A DNA stretch of 64,000 bases from Boesenbergia rotunda (lineage: Eukaryota > Streptophyta > Magnoliopsida > Zingiberales > Zingiberaceae): the NCBI GenBank assembly GCA_024364735.1, contig JAGFNQ010008307.1:248001-312000 (forward strand), written 5' to 3'. The translations under genes and the position numbers were made by a program. Under the pieces are notes generated by a model. It had not been told where the DNA came from. It searched no databases and was given only the letters and a program-made list of their open reading frames with translations. Each line of letters starts with the position of its first letter. Positions within the stretch are counted from its first letter, which is position 1. Below are positions 25,155 to 37,500 of this stretch, piece by piece.

Positions 25155-25477
25155 ATTTAAGTTCGATTAAGACGCTTTTTTTTTTTTAATGGTCTTTTTT
25201 TGGTTTTAGTGTCCGATTTAAGGACGATTAACGTAGATCGATAAAACGCCTACACGGTAAGGGGGAAAATATCATTTCACTCCTAAATTTAAGATGTTTT
25301 TCCAAAAACGTCCACGGAAGGACGATCACATCTAATAATGTTTCCCAAACGTTACGGGCGTCAACATGGGACATGGTAAATAGAACCGACTCAAATAGGC
25401 AATTCCGAAACCGCATCCGACCGGACCGGTTTGCAAATTCAATGTACGGGCTGCCCTAGATGGACCAGGCTTCCCCT

Positions 25478-25487
25478 CTATATAATA
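25478..25487 (+). promoter_or_regulatory. TATA box of eEF1B-gamma
   Basis: CTATATAATA, about 80 bp upstream of the first predicted 5'-UTR donor site (25,566). Confidence 0.7.
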
Positions 25488-25748
25488 AAGCGGACGCTCA
25501 CGTTTTCTTTCTCTTGACTGCTGCGTCGTCTCCAGCGCCGCATTCATCTCTCTCCGATTCTGCTATGTGAGTCCTCAAATCCCAATTATATATCCATTCT
25601 CCGCCGGAATGCCTGATCACATTGTCTGTCAATGCTTGTTGTTTTGTTCCCCTAGATTCGCCGTTAAGGTTTTTGATTCCATTTCTTTGGTTTATGTGGT
25701 CAACAGATATCATCCGGAACGTAAGCGGTCGACGATCACTGAGGTCCA

Positions 25749-28700
25749 ATGGCGCTGGTGAGTTCTTGAATCAGGGTGTTATTTAAATTACTCATCTTTG
25801 TGGTTGTGCGAATTCGTTTGTATTTTTCGTGGCCGCACAGTCGAAGTTTATGTTGTTATCTACAAGTTGAAGATCTCTTATTTCTTCATTTTCTTATCGG
25901 ATTTTCCATATGTTTTCTTGAGGATTTTGTTCGTTTGATTCGCGAAAGTAAGTTTGGTTTCTTACTCTGTTATTTGGCACTACAAAGATCCGTAACTAAA
26001 TGCGGCTGTTCAGGTTCTAGGCTGTCAAATCACGACCTTTTAAAAAAAATAGATAAAGGAGCCTTTGGAAATTTTAACCTATAAAAAATGCTGCTATTTC
26101 TGTCGACTGTTTCATTGACCATCTAGTTTGACTTTTGCCGAGTTCTTTCACGGGCATACTGTTGGCTGTCTGAACTTCTTTGTCGTGGAGGAGAAATTGG
26201 AGTATGTTGGCTGGTACTCTTTAATCATAGTGGGGTGCAAGGTTTAAAATCTAAGATTGTGCCGGATGGCACCAACGAAATGTATTGTTCCATCAGCTGT
26301 CAGGCACCTATACCAGCACCACACCGACACCGTGGCCACTGCAGTCTTGCGGCGACCTCCCCAACCCAACATGGGTGCCACAGGATCGCGGCGACCAGAT
26401 AAACACTGATTCTTCAATTTTTTTTTATCTAATTCATATTATTGGATATCCCAGACATCCTGATCACTGAATTATTTTATCAGCTAGAAAAAATGCCTAA
26501 TAAGTTTATGTCGGAGGTTCCTTTTTTTTTAACACTACTAGCAGTATTATGTAGATCCAAACATCGAGCTATGCAGTTGATTAATTATTTATGCTAGATG
26601 AATTGCCTAACTAGCTTACAATTATGTGCGTGCGTGCGTGTGGCTTTTTTACTTTGAAAGCTGGATGTATTATCTTGAGATTTAATTACCCAGGTTATTC
26701 ATGGTGGAAATGGAAACAAGAACGCTTTCAAGGCACTCATTGCTGCAGAGTACACTGGGGTTCAAATAGAGCTGGCTAAGAATTTTGAAATGGGTGTATC
26801 TAATAAAACTCCAGAGTTTCTCAAGATGAACCCAATAGGGAAGGTATATAATTTTTTGTACAAACATTATACAGTGATTGTTTGTGAAGTGCTCCTTTCC
26901 AACTTCAAATGCTGTGTAAATTTGAGTTCAGATACCTGTGTTGGAGACACCAGATGGTCCGATTTTTGAGAGCAATGCTATAGCTCGATATGGTATGGAG
27001 AATTTGTATTCATCAGTTTACAATTTTATTTTTTCTTCTCAAAATATGGTTCTTATTTCTTACAATCTTTGATACATGAACGTGACTATGATTGTTAATA
27101 ATATAGTATAGTTACTGGAATCTTGAGTGCCTGTTTCCCACACTCAAATCCACACCTATGCCACACTAGTACTGAGTTCGAGCAACATAATCCTAATTAA
27201 TAAGTTTCCACATAAAATTTCAAGAATTTTCTTTTCTTTTACCATGGGATTGCATTCCATTTTCTTTCAACAACCCAGTTATTCTGTGGTTTTTAAAAAG
27301 AAATGCCACCTGTACAGTAAATACTTATTATGTTCATGCACGCATGGTGACATTTTATTTTAGAAAATTTATGCAAATGCGCTCAGATTGCAAAGGAACG
27401 ACCTGCCTAAGCAAGGTCCAAGACAAACTGAGATTTTTGGAATGTTGGCAGTTAAACTGCAAATTGAAGCAAACTTTGGTTGCAAACTGAAATCTTTTCA
27501 GAAAATATAATTGCTCAGTTTATGGTTATTTTTAGAGTCAAAGCTGCAAGTGGAAGCAAACTTTGGTTGCAAACTGCATTTTTTTGTTAATGTGAAGATT
27601 CATGTCTTATTTACTTCTTTTTTATCCATGCTTCAGTTACACGCTTGAAGGAGAATAATCATCTTTATGGCTCTTCTCTCATTGACTTTGTAAGTCTTTT
27701 ACCTCTCTTAAAATTTTGACGTATTAATGCAATTCAAATAATTGTATTTTTTGGGATATGCTTGGCAGGCCCACATTGAACAGTGGATTGATTTTTCATC
27801 TATGGAAATTGATGTAAATATTGCACGGTGGTTCTATCCACGGGCTGGATACATCCCTTACCTTGCTCCTGTTAGTATAATAGTTGTTTTGCAAGTGCAT
27901 AATATACACCTTGTACCCTGTATTTACAAGACAATGTTTTTGTAGGCTGAGGAACTAGCAATAACTAATTTAAAGAGGGCACTTGGAGCTTTGAATACTC
28001 ACCTTGCTTCTAACACATACCTTGTTGGCCATTCAGTTACACTAGCTGATATTATTATGACATGCAACTTATATGTTGGATTTTCTCGAATCTTAGTTAA
28101 GAGTTTCACCTCAGAGTTCCCCCACGTGGAAAGGTACTTCTGGACTCTGGCTAATCAACCTAATTTCCATAAGGTGTTAGGTGAGGTGAAGCAGACAGAC
28201 TCAGTTCCACCTATTTCCTCACAAAAGAAACCTGTTCAACCTAAAGAACCAGCTAAGCCTAAGGAAGTTAAGAAAGAACCAAAACAGGAGTCTGCAAAGC
28301 CTAAGGAAGTTAAGAAAGAGCCAAAACAGGAGTCTGCAAAGCCTAAGGAAGCTAAGAAAGAACCAAAACAGGAGCCTGCAAAGCCAAAAGCATCTGAAGT
28401 AAATGAGGAAGAGGAGGATGCTCCGAAACCCAAGCCAAAAAATCCTTTAGACCTACTTCCCCCTAGTAAAATGATATTGGATGAATGGAAGAGGCTCTAT
28501 TCCAATACAAAAACCAACTTCCGTGAGGTTGCTATTAAAGGTATGTTTGGATTTCTTGATAGATTTTTTGTTGCCTTTTCATATTGTTTTTCCCTCTAGT
28601 TTACCAACCAGTGCTAGCTGACACTTTTTTTTTCGTGTTTTATCTGTTTTCAACATGCTAAAAATGTAATCTTCTTTAGACGTGCATAACATAATGAGCC

Positions 28701-29336
28701 CAATTATCTTATATGAAAACGCCCTAGGTAATATTTTATGCGGTTGGATATTGTTCTGACAATAACATGCTGATAGTTCCCATGTTTAGATGCATTAGTC
28801 AATAATCTAATTTTCCAGAGCCTGCAAAGAGTATCAAAAGCAAATACATTGCATTCAAAAGTTCCTTGAATGGTAGAACTATGAGCTGATACTGTATGCA
28901 CCAATATATATATATATATATATACTGATTGTATGTAATGCTAATAATGGATGCAGGGTTCTGGGACATGTATGATCCTGAGGGCTACTCTATGTGGTTC
29001 TGTGACTACAAGTACAACGATGAAAATACAGTATCATTTGTGACGCTGAACAAGGTGGGTGGGTTCTTGCAGCGCATGGACTTGGCACGAAAATACGCAT
29101 TCGGTAAGATGTTGGTGATTGGTTCTGAGCCTCCATTCAAGGTGAAGGGACTGTGGCTTTTCCGAGGGCAGGAAATCCCTAAGTTTGTGTTCGATGAGGT
29201 CTATGACATGGAGCTCTATGATTGGGTAAAGGTTGATATCTCAGATGATACCCAGAAGGAGAGAGCAAATGCCATGATCGAAGATCAGGAGCCTTTTGAA
29301 GGTGAGGCCTTATTGGATGCCAAGTGCTTCAAGTAA
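25749..29336 (+). CDS. EF1G: Elongation factor 1-gamma (eEF1B-gamma)
   Basis: Structural subunit of the eEF1B nucleotide-exchange complex that reloads eEF1A with GTP in the cytosol. Exons: 25749-25757, 26694-26843, 26932-26992, 27637-27689, 27769-27870, 27946-28540 and 28957-29336; phases agree, 449 residues. Residues 1-80 are the GST-like N domain and about 90-210 the GST C domain (LVGHSVTLADIIMTCNLYVG). Residues 215-290 are a Lys/Pro/Glu linker with three exact-phase 14-residue repeats. Residues 291-449 are the conserved EF1G domain (NPLDLLPPSKMILDEWKRLY, then FWDMYDPEGYSMWFCDYKYN), ending DAKCFK. The coding part of exon 1 is only nine bases (Met-Ala-Leu). A further 5'-UTR intron (about 25,566-25,706) is likely. 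Head to head with the TYW gene. Confidence 0.97.
26241..26460. mobile_element. Fragment related to the TIR element of RBP45 intron 1
   Basis: It starts GGTTTAAAATCTAAG and continues into a GC-rich block (CACCACACCGACACC) in an otherwise AT-rich intron of eEF1B-gamma, matching the left end and style of the element at 2797-3302. The right end is not defined. Confidence 0.35.
28255..28380 (+). repeat. 42-bp in-frame minisatellite in eEF1B-gamma
   Basis: Three 42-bp units (28,255, 28,297 and 28,339) encode KPKEVKKEPKQESA-type 14-mers, plus a truncated fourth unit. The units differ by a few bases. Confidence 0.95.
28912..28924. repeat. Short (TA)n run
   Basis: TA dinucleotides just before the last eEF1B-gamma exon. 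Confidence 0.8.
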
Positions 29337-29898
29337 AAGCCTCACAGTTTTTGCTTGATCACAATTGGATGCCTGATTTCGGCCTATTCATTTTTGAGCA
29401 GTTGGTATCTTTAGTTTCAGTAACCTAGTTGTTGATTTTATTTTTGTTTAAGTTATCAATCAGTACTCCCTAATAAACCCCTGGTATTTGCCTAGAATTC
29501 TTTTTGAACTATGAATTACTGTTTTTCAAATGATGCTTGGTATTGCCTACTTTTACAAAGTTAATCATGTCTAAATATCCATTGTTTTCATTTTGCTAAT
29601 GTCATTGTTAGTATTTTCTTCATTTTCATTTGTACACTAATACAGGTACTTGTATTATCATCCATGCTCACCTCTAATCTTTCCAATACTCAGTTCTTAA
29701 AGTCTGCCCAAGTTCATTTCACGATGCCAATACTCTTGTTGATTTTTCGATAAAGATATGCATATCACCAGTTACATAATATATTTCATCCATTTGACTT
29801 GTTGATATATGAGATTATGGGGAAAAAAATTGATACAATGGAGAAGAACAAGTAAATGAGGCTTCGAGAATTGAACTTGCAAAATACATATTATCGCC
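29337..29898. other. Convergent 3' intergenic space
   Basis: 3' ends of eEF1B-gamma (plus) and the CAR gene (minus) face each other; AT-rich with no further gene or repeat recognised. Confidence 0.6.
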
Positions 29899-30555
29899 CT
29901 AAAAGCCCGGGGTGCCTGGTATGCTAATCCACATCAGTTGTAGCTCCAATTCGCCACTCTCAACATTTCTGAGCCTAAGTATGATGTCTTGCACCACCTT
30001 GTCATCTCTCCACATGATGCCACTCTCGTCCGCCAAACAGTTTTGCCTATTGGGATACACTCTCCTTATTGTGGTGCCATTAGGGAGCCCAGTTAGGTTC
30101 ATCTTCACCGCTTCCACGAATGGCTCAATGTCGATCTCCGCATCTCCCATTTTGTCATCGCGACTAAATGTATCCTTGTCGTATACTTTCTACATTAACA
30201 TATAAAGTACTTGTAATCTCATCATCATTTTGAAAAAGAGAAACTTATATACATACAAATTTCACTGGCTGAAGAGGATTTGAAACAGTGAGAGTCAAAT
30301 CTTCATTCCAAATTGGATTGACATTGTTCTTCTTCACACTAGTTTTCAATTTCTAGCCAAAACAAGAAGACAAATAACACAAAGATACTACTAATCCAAC
30401 CATTTCAAGCGTACAAGACTATATCGCTAATACACAGCATTCACCTGATTACCCATGCGAACGACAACGTAGGGGTCGCTTCCGGTGGCATCACGATAGG
30501 CGAGATTGATCCCTTTGACCACCCGCACCCTCAAGAGGCCTAACAAGTTCTCCAT
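29899..30555 (-). CDS. CAR-type C2-domain protein (C2-domain ABA-related)
   Basis: A single C2 domain protein of the plant CAR family, which binds phospholipids in a calcium-dependent way and brings PYR/PYL ABA receptors to the plasma membrane. Three exons: 30555-30445, 30352-30257 and 30189-29899; 165 residues, in the usual range. The N-terminus MENLLGLLRVRVVKG is the family hallmark. Calcium-loop acids are visible: D22 and D27 in loop 1 (RDATGSDPYVVV), and D73, D75 and D81 in loop 3 (YDKDTFSRDDKMGD). The plant-specific insert (about 100-135, PNRQNCLADESGIMWRDD) and the end ELQLMWISIPG are also typical. Exon junctions fall at the usual places (GNQ/KLK and VKF/KVYD). Head to head with the next gene. 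Confidence 0.93.
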
Positions 30556-31433
30556 TTATTGGAATTATACTCTCAATCCTTCTATCTCAATTCCCCCTCT
30601 TAATTATTCCAAAGAGATTAAGAAAATTAGTTAAGAACAGGAGATGAAAAGTGAATAAGTGGGAAAGAAAAAGCTAATTGGGAGGAGAAGACGGGGTTTA
30701 TTTATAGTTAATCGATTGATTAAATGGTGGGTTATTGTTAATAGGGAACGTAGAGGCCCTGTCAATTAGTGGCTTGACCAGAAAATCACGGTCAACCGCC
30801 TATCATGTTTACAATAAACAAAATATTAAACTGTTGACTTTTTTTAAGCCCATTCTTTTTTTAATTACAAATTAACTATTTACTTATTGTTTACTAATAA
30901 AAATTAACTATTCATGAATAAATTGAAGAATAATTAAAATTTATTATTGTATAATATAATGAAAATAAAAAATTACGAAAATATTTAGTGTATGTTGTCA
31001 CATACGTGGATGTTCATCGACCCTCAATGCTTCGTAAATTTCTTTATTATTTCACAACTCATATTTTCCGATATTCATAAACTCCCAATGCTTCATAAAT
31101 TTTTTTATTATTTCATAATTTATCATTTTTTACAACCTCTTACGTTATGTAAATGTATAAGAATAAAAATTTTAAAATACCTATAAATATCATACATATA
31201 TTTTTTAAAAGCGATAGAAAATTAAAGATGAATAATATTTTTTTTTCGTTTATAATTATTTATATAATTTCACAATCAAAGTAGTCTTATCGATTTAGAA
31301 GGACTGAAGCGTAAATTATGTAATATTTGAAGTTTTTTCTTCTTTTTTTTTTAGTTTCTAGGGCGAAGTGAGTGGTGGTTGAGAGAGTTCGACGACTGCT
31401 GGGGTTGGGGCGGCGGAGAGCTGGGAGGGAGGG
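30556..31433. promoter_or_regulatory. Bidirectional promoter space, CAR / MSLL gene
   Basis: 878 bp between divergent start codons. It holds a TATA box for the CAR gene (TATAAATA, 30,706-30,699 on the minus strand) and a degenerate ~61-bp tandem duplication at about 31,020-31,140 (ATGCTTC-TAAATTT units). The rest is AT-rich. Confidence 0.55.
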
Positions 31434-33871
31434 ATGTCGTTACTGTGGGAGAAGAGCGAGTCGTGGCGGTGGCTAGTGCGGAAGACCCGCGAGTCCAAGC
31501 CCTTCTTCTTCGTCTTCGCGGCGGTTTGCGGCGTCGTCCCCGGCGTCATCGGCTACTGCGTGATGCAGTTCACCAACTCTCGCCAAGAGCAACTCGAGGC
31601 CCACCTCCGCAAGACTGCCCGCCCCGAATCCACCGTACCGTTTGCAGATCATCTTTAGCTTCTGTTATATGTTTATTTGAGGAGATTTTTAGATCTTTGA
31701 GAGATTTTCTATGATTACTTCCTATCTCTCGAAGGAGAAACCGAACTAGGGTTAAGAATTTCAATCATATGCCCACACCCGCTACTACTAGTGTGTATTT
31801 AATGGCGTTAGGGGGGAAAACGTGCTTGATGAATTGATGACCCTTTTAATGAGAGAACAAGTTCATTTGGCCATAGTTTCTGTTAGGTATTCTATTTTTA
31901 GGAATTCACAGCGCCAGTCCATGTATGATTGTTGCGCTAAGAGAGGTACCTTAACATAAGCTTTCTAAGAAGCTTTTCCTTTTGTGTCTCAATACCGAGG
32001 TGTCACTGACTAAGTTTGAGAGTAAAAATTGAGTGGCAAAGGGAAATGGATGAAGGGGCTTTTGCAGTGTATGTTCCTTGATATCTGTAATCAAGTTTCA
32101 GTTTCTTATTTTCAATTCATTTGTCCATGAATATCTATAAACAAGAAAGTGTTGATTTATTCAAATATCATAGGTACATCTATGCTCTCTTTTCATTTGC
32201 ACCTTTGTATTCTTAAGAACAATAATAGTGAAGATTGTGTTAATAATGATTGTGGTGGTGGTAGATGGAGATAGTTTGACTTCAAGAAGATATTTTGGAT
32301 TATGGTATCAATAGGAGAAATGCTGGTTGTGAGAAGAGGATAAACCAATGGTTGTGCTCCATCCACCTTCATATGATTTCAGATTACTGGTCTTTTTTCT
32401 TCAGCATGAAGAAAATCGTGAAGCATGCTGAATACTACTCTTAAAATGGAAGGAATCTCCTTGAACCCTGTTCTCTGCAATGGGAATGTTTATGCAAAAT
32501 GTTGTTTTCTTGAGTAAATCCTAGTTTATTGTAAATCACAAAGAACATTATCATTATATGTCTGTTGCTTGTGATAATTATTGAAATGTCAATCTTGAAA
32601 TCAACTTTTTTTCCTTTATTTCTAGTGAATGCATTTTGAAGAAACTCAAATAGAAAAATGATATGTTTCAAAGTGCATTGCAGTTTGCTGTATCTACCAA
32701 AATAGTTATTGTAGCTTGTAAGCCACTTGATATTGGTTTGTGAATTTGCAAGTTGTAGTTTCCTAACTATTTGACTCTCTTGAGTCATTTGTGTGACTAC
32801 GATATCTATTAGAGACACGTTCATGTTTTCTCATGTGACCTTAATGTATCTAGATAAATGGGAAAGAGATCTGTTTTAAATAAATTTGATGTCTATAAGC
32901 ACACTTTAGCCGCACTTGGAATTAATGTTACACTTATCATTCACTTTAGGCATCTTTGGTTCTGAAGTGATGATGATTATTTTTATCTGTCATCCAGTTC
33001 CTTGACATTATGCGTAAAAATATTAATTTTTTGCATTGCTCTTCATGCTTAGTAGCAATCTTCTAGTCATTGTGACTTATGGTGATTTTTCATTGTCTAA
33101 CAGTCATAACAAAGTTCCAACATCAATTATGTTCTCTGTTGATAAAATGTATTTGGTAAAAGCAAACATATTTTTGTGAAAACAATTAGGAGTTGTCTTG
33201 TATCAGGGCGCATATCAAATCTCTTGGTTATAGTTGACGTGTTCCATATCATTACTTTACCTTTATACTCTTTTCCTTCCTATGTCCTTGTTAGTTCTAT
33301 TTTTCACTATTATAAGTTGATCGTGGTAGCCTTATTGCCTTGTCATTCCCCAAAACGATGATGCGAAGATGATACTGGAGATTCATGATGCATGATAAAT
33401 GATGAATAACTGGATAAAATTAGCTGGTTTGCATCATCCTAGCACAATACCAAATTTATTGCTTGTCTATTCAATATTCAACTAGATAGGTAATTTAACT
33501 AAAGAAGCTGTTATTGCTTGTGCTGGAATTTCACTTCTGTAATTTTGTACGACTGCTGTTCTTTCTATCACTGTGTGGTCATCTATGTTTTATGGTGTTT
33601 TACTGGCATTTTTGTTTTCATGTCCTGTATTTTTCTTGGCTTTTAACCTGATCTGTTCGCTGGATCTGCATTTTAGATGATGGGGCAAGTTAATCGAGAG
33701 AGGCTGGCTGAGTTTCTAGGCGAGCTGCAACGCAAGGAAGATACCAACGACAGATACGCAGCTGCTCTGCGAGGAGAGATATTAACTAGGAAGCCTTATG
33801 TCAGGATCCAGCCACTGCCCACGGAGGACAATGAAGAAACCAGCAAAGAGGCCCTCAAAGAAAAGAAGTAG
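31434..33871 (+). CDS. Small single-span conserved plant protein, unknown function
   Basis: Two exons, 31434-31634 and 33677-33871, joined across a 2.0-kb GT-AG intron in phase 0; 131 residues. The start is MSLLWEKSESWRWLVRKTRE. One hydrophobic span covers about residues 24-46 (PFFFVFAAVCGVVPGVIGY). After it come a basic region (HLRKTARP) and a hydrophilic C-terminal half (RLAEFLGELQRKEDTNDRY, then LRGEILTRKPYVRIQPLP). I recall close plant relatives with the same two-exon layout but no established function; the short hydrophobic anchor without a signal peptide would suit a mitochondrial inner-membrane or ER protein, which is only an inference. No tandem partner. Confidence 0.8.
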
Positions 33872-34573
33872 ATAAGAAGTTGGTTCAAGCTTTTGCATTG
33901 ATAATTTTCCACCACTTTTTTCCTTATTTGCACTTTGAGAAGTTCATGAGAGAAACACTAGCTTGAATGCTTCTGTTGGACTGATAAATTAACTGTAAAT
34001 TATATGACCTACTGTGCAAGTTAAATTTGATTAGATACTCATTCAGGCAGTTGTTTATCCTGATTTTTCAGTCTGTCCAGTCTGCCACCTTCATAAGCTG
34101 ATCAGTACTTTCAAAGATTAGAATTTCAAGCTGTGATTAATTTGCTAATGCTTGTGTAGGGACGTAAAGATCCCACTTGAGCTTCATTCTGTTTTTCATT
34201 TAATTTATTAAAGTTTGATATGACCAATCAATTTCCATAATATAGTAAAAACTTAGTTGATTTTTAGAAAATTAAGTCAATTTTATCATGTCGCTTGAAA
34301 TTTATTATGCACAATGCTGTTTTTTTTTTCTTCTAAATTTATGGTAGTTAACTTTTTAATGGATTTAATAAACAAACCGATTTGTTGGATGCCATGTATT
34401 TTCTAAATGCCATATCACGTGCTTTTCTCGTGTCCGAACCCACATGCTTCACGTGATTCCCACGTGCCTTCTTGTTTAATTCCCAACTTTAAATCGGGCC
34501 GAAGGGCAAAACCACAGGATCCGGACGAGTAGGGCGCAGAGAGGTAGAGGGATTTGGTAATCGACTCATCGCC
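33872..34573. other. Intergenic, no gene seen
   Basis: 3' region of the previous gene and promoter of the next; AT-rich until about 34,430, then moderately GC-rich with CACGTG motifs near 34,418 and 34,460. Confidence 0.5.
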
Positions 34574-37500
34574 ATGGGTGGAGGCGGCGGAGAAGCGCAC
34601 GGGCACCATGCCGGAGTGGAGGATTTCAGGACCAAGGTATGGAGCATGACGGGTGGGCCCAATTGCCGCCCCAAGCACTGGAAGCGCAACACCGCGATCG
34701 CTATGTTCGGTATCTTCCTTGTCTGTATCCCCATCGCCATAAAATCTGCCGAGCTTGAGGTCAGCGCTCCCCTACTTTCCTCGCTCAACCTTATCATGTT
34801 TTCTATTCTCCTACGTCGATAGGTTTATATTCATCTGAAGATCTCATCTTTAGTTAAACATTTTGTTTATATTGCTATTTAGATCTTTCGGTGGAATGAA
34901 AAATTTATATTTCTGTTTCTTTTTTCCAGTAGATAGAATCGTAAGAAATGCTTGTGACTGTTATAGATGATGTTGAGCAGCGAGATTTATTTCTTCTGTA
35001 TAGAAGTTGTCTATTACTGTTATTTCTGTTCTTAGAAGTCCGATGAGGCAGGATGAAGAATAGTAGGGGTCTTGTGGAGAAGATTCATTCTACTGTCACA
35101 ATTCAATTGAGTTGTAATAGTGTGCACGGTAGGTAATCAAGGGTTTCGGCCTTGTAAAGTATACTTAACGTGCCAAAATAGAAGAATTCTGGAATCTCAA
35201 TGCAGTTGTAGATTAAGGTTGCCTTATCATTAATTCCATAATAAGACCATATTACTTGTGATGTTTAAGCATCAACTTTTGCAGATCTATAATCCATCAG
35301 GATCTATATAGCATAATTCCTATGAGATAAAATATGGGAAAAAAAAATAAAAAACCTTTGGTATTGTAAGCAACTTTATCATCATTAAGCCATGTTCATC
35401 CTAACTATTTGGGGTTGGTTGCATGGATCTAAACCTGCATTGAGCTCTATGCAAAATCATATCACTAATAGTACTCAATTCAATCAAAGTTTATGACAGT
35501 AACTGGAATTTCCTTAAAATTCCCTATTACTTACACCTTTCACTCTTATCAATTCAACTGATCTAATTATAAAATTCTATTGATCATCACCTTTGTACTT
35601 GCCATTATATTTGATCTTTTTTTATCTCATTTTATTATATATATTAGAGATTGTTCCTAATTGCTATAGAATAACAATATTTTAAATTTTCCTTTCTCAA
35701 ATAATCTCGTACATCCATGTTAAAACTCCCATTTATGCTAAATTAATTTTTTTTATGTGTTATTTCCCAATAATCTAATGCTGTGAGCTAAAAAGTACCA
35801 TAGGTCACACTATAATGTTATAGAATTATGCTTTTAGCTGATGGAGCACACGAAGATCATACAAGACCTGAAAGCTCCTCTCCATTTTACCTCCTATGTT
35901 TCATTATATTAATGATTTCTTCATCAATATCCCTTCTTTTCCCATCTCGTTAAAGAATTTTTGCAATGTATCAAAAAACTAAAAAGTTCATTCATCCATC
36001 TTAATGATTCCCAGGATTTTGTTCTGATTATTGAAACTATATTTTACATATTCAGTTTTAGTTCTTAACTTTGAACCTTTACCGTCTATTTCGGAGGAGG
36101 TGAAGGAAGGGTAAGTATAGGGATGGTATCTTTTACCCTTGTTTGGAAAGGAAGTGAGGGGAGGAAAGGGAACTTTTACCCTTCCATACTCCTCAAATGA
36201 CATATTTCCTTACACTCCAATTTGGGGTGTAAGGAAGTAACCCTCCCTTTCCTCCCTTTCCATTAATGAACCTCCCCTCATCCCATCCAAATAGAGCATT
36301 AGTTTCTTTTTTTTCTAAAATTATCTAGTTCAGTTTATTTACAATTACATCAATTAGCATAATACTATCCACAAATAAGATATATTTGGTGAGTTCTTCT
36401 AATATTGTCATCAAAAGGTAAGGAATTAGAGCTGGCCTATGATCAACATTAATAAACTATCTTTGCCTTAACTATTTAAAATCCCCTATTAACCTCTATT
36501 CAAGGCCAATAACTAGTAGCACTCAAACTAATTAAATTAATTTTTTATACTTTTGTATGTGTTGTTTCCTAGTAGCCTAACAGTTTGATCCATAAAGTAC
36601 AGCAAATAGGACCACAATCTTATAAAAGTTTTTATTAATTCTAAGAGGAATATGACCACCACACAAGACCTCAAAATCTCCTCTCCGTTCCAATCATTCC
36701 TTTTTCATCCTACTAAAGATATATCTATAGTAATGCTTCAATGACTAAAGATCTGGGATTCTTAGAACTCTTACAAGAGAGAGAACACATAAGTTGTATG
36801 ACGAAAAATAACAATAAATGGGTCAACTTGACCCATTTGATAAACAAATTATTTATGTAAAAAAATTTTAACAACATTTTCTATTATACAAGACATAGAT
36901 GCATAGAATTACTAGAAGAATAAGAATAAAAAATAACTAATATTCAAGAGTAAATAGGTGTAGTTCTAATAAATAATAAAATGGGAAAAAATAGGTTACA
37001 ATTTTAGGAATGTTTGAAACTACTAGAGTGGAATCTATTAGGGTGGATGGTGTAAAAGATAAGAGGAAGGCCAAAAACTAATATAAGTAAATGTAAAAAA
37101 TGGTTTATTCAATTTGAATATTGCTAGTATGTTGTTTTATATAGGATTCAATAGAGGAATAAGATTGAGGTAGCCGTCCCCAAATAGTTTGAACAAACAT
37201 GACTTACCTAATGATAGTGGTGGTGCAATCGTACATCATATAAATAATAAGTTTTATATTACTTTGTCTAATTTTACATTGGCAAAATAGCAAGGCCATC
37301 TTATGACATGATCACCATACAACATGAATTGTCAACATACTTAGCAAATATTTGTCTAAGACATCTATCATATATATGTATTTTTATTCTTCTCTTTTTT
37401 CAATACCTTCTATTAATTTACTTACTAAATGAAAATATATGAGAGTTCTTCTGAAGATGAAACCAAATTGATTTTTTGCTTATTTGACCTCATTCAATTT

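Noticed and set aside
24611..25155. Several frames on both strands over TYW exon 1
   Set aside because: Shadows of the GC-rich first exon; only the 25,073 frame gives the TYW3 domain.
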